From: an uncultured Alistipes sp. | Lineage (GTDB): Bacteria > Bacteroidota > Bacteroidia > Bacteroidales > Rikenellaceae | Assembly (NCBI GenBank): GCA_947591475.1 | Contig: CANQDE010000002.1 | Span: forward strand, 186,001-250,000 | Length of the DNA stretch: 64,000 nt | Direction of reading: 5' to 3' | In this document: positions 61,761 to 64,000 of the stretch, piece after piece | Layout of the letters: every line of letters begins with the position of its first letter | How positions within the stretch are numbered: position 1 is the first letter of the stretch | Made by a program: the position numbers and the translations under genes | Notes under the pieces: model-generated | Told to the model about the DNA's origin: nothing | What the model saw: the letters and a program-made list of their open reading frames with translations, nothing else | The model's database searches: none

Positions 61761-62985
61761 ATGAGAAACACGTTCAGAATCCTCTTCTATGTGAAGAGAA
61801 AAGCGCCGCTGCGCAATGGAGAACTTCCGATCATGGGACGCATCACGATCGACGGCCAACGAGCCCAATTTTCGACCCAACTTTCCGTACCGGCCCATCT
61901 TTGGGAAACCGTTGCAGGGCGCGCACTCGGCCGAAGCGCCGTGGCGAACCGTATCAACGATCGACTGTCGAACATCCGCTTTCGAATGGAGAAATGCTAT
62001 GAATCGCTCTTTTTGGAGCAGGGCCATGCGTCGTCTCAGTCCGTCAAAGCCCGTTTTTTCGGCACCGACCTCGATGGAACGAATCTGCTGGCTTTTTTTC
62101 AGACAACACAACGACGAATTCCTTCGTATGGTAGGGGTTTCTCGTTCAAAAAGTTCCTATTATAAATATAGGTGTGTCTACTCCCACTTGGCAGCATTCA
62201 TCAAACAGCGTTACGAATGCGAAGACCTGACCTTTCGCGAATTGGATCGGAAATTCATCGTCGATTTCCATGCGTGGATCCGCAAGGGGCCGGCGCTCCG
62301 AACCAACACGACTTGGGTCTACATGACTGCGCTGAAACATATTCTGATGCTGGCTCGCGGCTGCGGATACATGCAGCGCGACCTATTTGCCAACTACAAG
62401 CTGCATTGCGAATCCGTCAGCCGCAACTACCTCTCCGAAGAGGAGATCATCGAATTCATGCGCGTCCCGCTGGAAGAGCCCCAGCTGCAGCTCGTGCGCG
62501 ACGCTTATATCTTCAGCTGCTTCACCGGCCTTTCGTATATCGACCTGCGCGACCTGCGGCCCGAGAACCTCTTGAAAGAGCACGATCAATGGTGGATCAG
62601 CACGAAACGGCGAAAAACCGGCACCGAAGTCAATATCCGCCTCTTCGCCGTGCCGCATTCGATTTTGCTACGTTACGGCCCGACGCCCTGCGGCGAACGG
62701 ATTTTCAATTTGCCGAGCAACGGTTGGTGCAACGCCTGTTTGCAACGAATCGTCGAGCATACGCACATCGGACGACGCATCACGTTCCACTCGGCGCGCC
62801 ACACGTTCGCCACGACCATCACCCTTTCACAAGGCATGGCCATCGAGACGATCAGCAAACTGTTGGGCCACAAAAACATCCGAACAACCCAAATCTATGC
62901 GGCCATCACCCGCGGTCGTCTCGGCGGCGAACTCGATCGATTGTCGCATCGACTGGACACGTTTTGTCGCACGGCCGCATCCTGA
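61761..62985 (+). pseudogene. Tyrosine recombinase (IntDOT-like active site), one-base frameshift
   Basis: The first part (61761 to about 62098) encodes the arm-binding domain of Bacteroidota integrases (FRILFYVKRKAPLRNGELPIMGRITIDG). At a run of seven T (62093-62099) the frame must skip one base to continue FFRQHNDEFLRMVG and the core-binding and catalytic domains to 62985. Six T would give one protein of about 407 residues. The catalytic domain has Lys in STKRRKTG, HSARHTFAT, GHKNIRTTQIYAAIT with Tyr, and Ser in place of the first Arg (FTGLSYIDL), as in IntDOT of CTnDOT. It lies between two susC starts and is the likely invertase. Confidence 0.78.
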
Positions 62986-63258
62986 GCCGGCAGGTTATAA
63001 TTTGTAAGCGAACATCGCCTTCGCAGGTTCCCGCAAAACGATCCGAAATCCGTCCCGACAGGCCGATTCGGCCCGATTGTTTCATCTTTTTAGCCGGCCG
63101 ACCGGATGAATTCGGCCCAAAGTTCGAAAAAACGCTTCGAAAGCCCGAAAAATCCGGTTACGGATTGTAAGCAGTTCTTCCGAAATCGAGCCGATTCGTA
63201 ACCCAAAACAAGAAAAAGCATCCGGTATATCACATTGCTAAATTTTTTTAATAATTTA

Positions 63259-63290
63259 TTTGGATAAGAACTTTTCGTCCGCTAACTTTG
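63259..63290 (+). promoter_or_regulatory. Promoter of susC copy 2, inside the putative invertible segment
   Basis: TTTG (63259-63262), exactly 20 bases, TAACTTTG (63283-63290), a full match to the Bacteroidota consensus. The right inverted-repeat arm starts 9 bases downstream. Inversion would move this promoter to face susC copy 1. The rest of the spacer from 62986 shows no gene. Confidence 0.85.
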
Positions 63291-63298
63291 CTCCTGAA

Positions 63299-63369
63299 CT
63301 TTTTATATTAAACAATTAAATCAAATTAACGCTTATGGTAAGAAAACTTGTACTATCGTTCATTGCCGT
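63299..63369. repeat. Right arm of the 71-bp inverted repeat (putative inversion site)
   Basis: It covers the leader and first codons of susC copy 2. Mismatches to the left arm are at 63316, 63349 and 63361; the perfect core is 63317-63348 and includes the start codon. Confidence 0.92.
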
Positions 63370-64000
63370 AGTGAGCGTATTCGCCTTTGCGAATGCTCAA
63401 CAGCGGCAGGTATCGGGTACGGTTACGGGAGCTGATGGAAGTCCCATCGTGGGGGCATCGGTTTTCGTGGAAGGTACCTCGACCGGTACGACGACCAATG
63501 TTGCGGGCGATTTCACGCTTATGGTGCCTGCGAACGGTACGCTGACCGTATCGTTCATCGGCTACCGGACCAAAACGGTCGCCATCGCCGGCAAAACCAA
63601 TTTAGCGATCTCTTTGGACGAAGATACGCATGCCATCGACGATGTCGTGATTACATCTTTCGGTACGGTTAAGAAAAAGGACCTGACCGGTTCCGTTTCT
63701 TCGGTATCCGCCCAAGATATTGCTAAGGTAACAGTCGCTTCGGCAACGAAGATGCTCGAAGGTGCGGTTGCCGGTGTGCAATCGTACAGTACGACGGGCC
63801 AGCCGGGTGAAGATGCGGCGATTTATATTCGCGGTATCGGTTCCATCAATGGTACGAAATCCGCATTGATCGTCGTCGACGGTGTGCCTTACTCTTCGTC
63901 GCTTTCGACCATCAATCCGCTCGACATCGAATCGCTCGTCGTATCGAAGGATGCCGCTGCCAATGCACTTTACGGTTCGCGTGCAGCCAATGGTGTCGTA
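63335..64000 (+). CDS. SusC/RagA-family TonB-dependent transporter, copy 2 (3' end outside window)
   Basis: The open frame runs from ATG 63335 to the window edge (222 residues). It has the signal peptide MVRKLVLSFIAVVSVFAFANA, the N-terminal extension VSGTVTGADGSPIVGASVFVEG, and the plug with KMLEGAVAGVQSYSTTGQPG and IYIRGIGSINGTKSALIVVDGVPY. It is a different protein from copy 1 after the signal peptide, so the two would take up different ligands. It has a strong promoter in this orientation and is probably the expressed member. Confidence 0.93.
   Translation, partial: MVRKLVLSFIAVVSVFAFANAQQRQVSGTVTGADGSPIVGASVFVEGTSTGTTTNVAGDFTLMVPANGTLTVSFIGYRTKTVAIAGKTNLAISLDEDTHAIDDVVITSFGTVKKKDLTGSVSSVSAQDIAKVTVASATKMLEGAVAGVQSYSTTGQPGEDAAIYIRGIGSINGTKSALIVVDGVPYSSSLSTINPLDIESLVVSKDAAANALYGSRAANGVV

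Overview
The window looks like chromosomal DNA from a GC-rich member of the Bacteroidales, most likely Alistipes or another Rikenellaceae genus. This is an inference from several signs. There are SusC/SusD outer-membrane pairs, family proteins restricted to Bacteroidota (DUF4295, DUF4301, DUF4924), -33/-7 promoters of the TTTG-N20-TAnnTTTG type, and A-rich start contexts in place of Shine-Dalgarno sites. Most of the sequence is housekeeping. It covers glycogen synthesis, HemW, XerD/RecO, CorA, CstA, an EF-G paralogue, thymidine kinase, MurA, L34, a PiT phosphate transporter, LpxD, CoaD, an OmpA protein, class II ribonucleotide reductase, MurB, TilS, HolA, NamZ, L28/L33 and two tRNAs.

Layout: 1-7.9 kb holds glycogen synthase (partial), hemW, xerD, recO, a porin and a YeiH-type transporter. 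7.96-15.98 kb is a compact minus-strand cassette of phage-derived genes: two large tail-like proteins, a small protein, a ClpP-like protease, a major capsid protein, portal, an adaptor and a holin. I see no terminase, tail tube, tape measure or integrase. An Rz-like phage gene sits alone at 37.3-37.9 kb. 17-23.3 kb has corA, cstA, tRNA-Thr, an AT-rich secreted zinc-finger protein and a GTPase-degenerate EF-G2. 23.6-25.4 kb has a hemerythrin-LuxR regulator and a NarL-type response regulator. 25.5-29.6 kb is tdk and murA with an AT-rich type II restriction-modification pair fitted almost seamlessly between them. 29.8-53.7 kb is housekeeping genes separated by repeat-rich spacers.

The right end (54-64 kb) is a two-headed SusC locus. 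A minus-strand susC-susD-lipoprotein operon and the start of a plus-strand susC flank a tyrosine recombinase gene. The two susC starts lie in 71-bp inverted repeats with three mismatches, and only the plus-strand susC has a consensus promoter, placed inside the repeats. This is the architecture of an invertible promoter switch. The recombinase and the lipoprotein gene each carry an apparent one-base frameshift in a homopolymer run.

The intergenic DNA is full of dispersed repeats. There is a two-hairpin element with compensatory stem changes (seven copies), a GC-rich hairpin family, and modules beginning TTATTAACTGGTACGG or TTATTAGCGCGATAGA that sit at gene ends and just before start codons. 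All product names come from reading the translations; no database search was possible.
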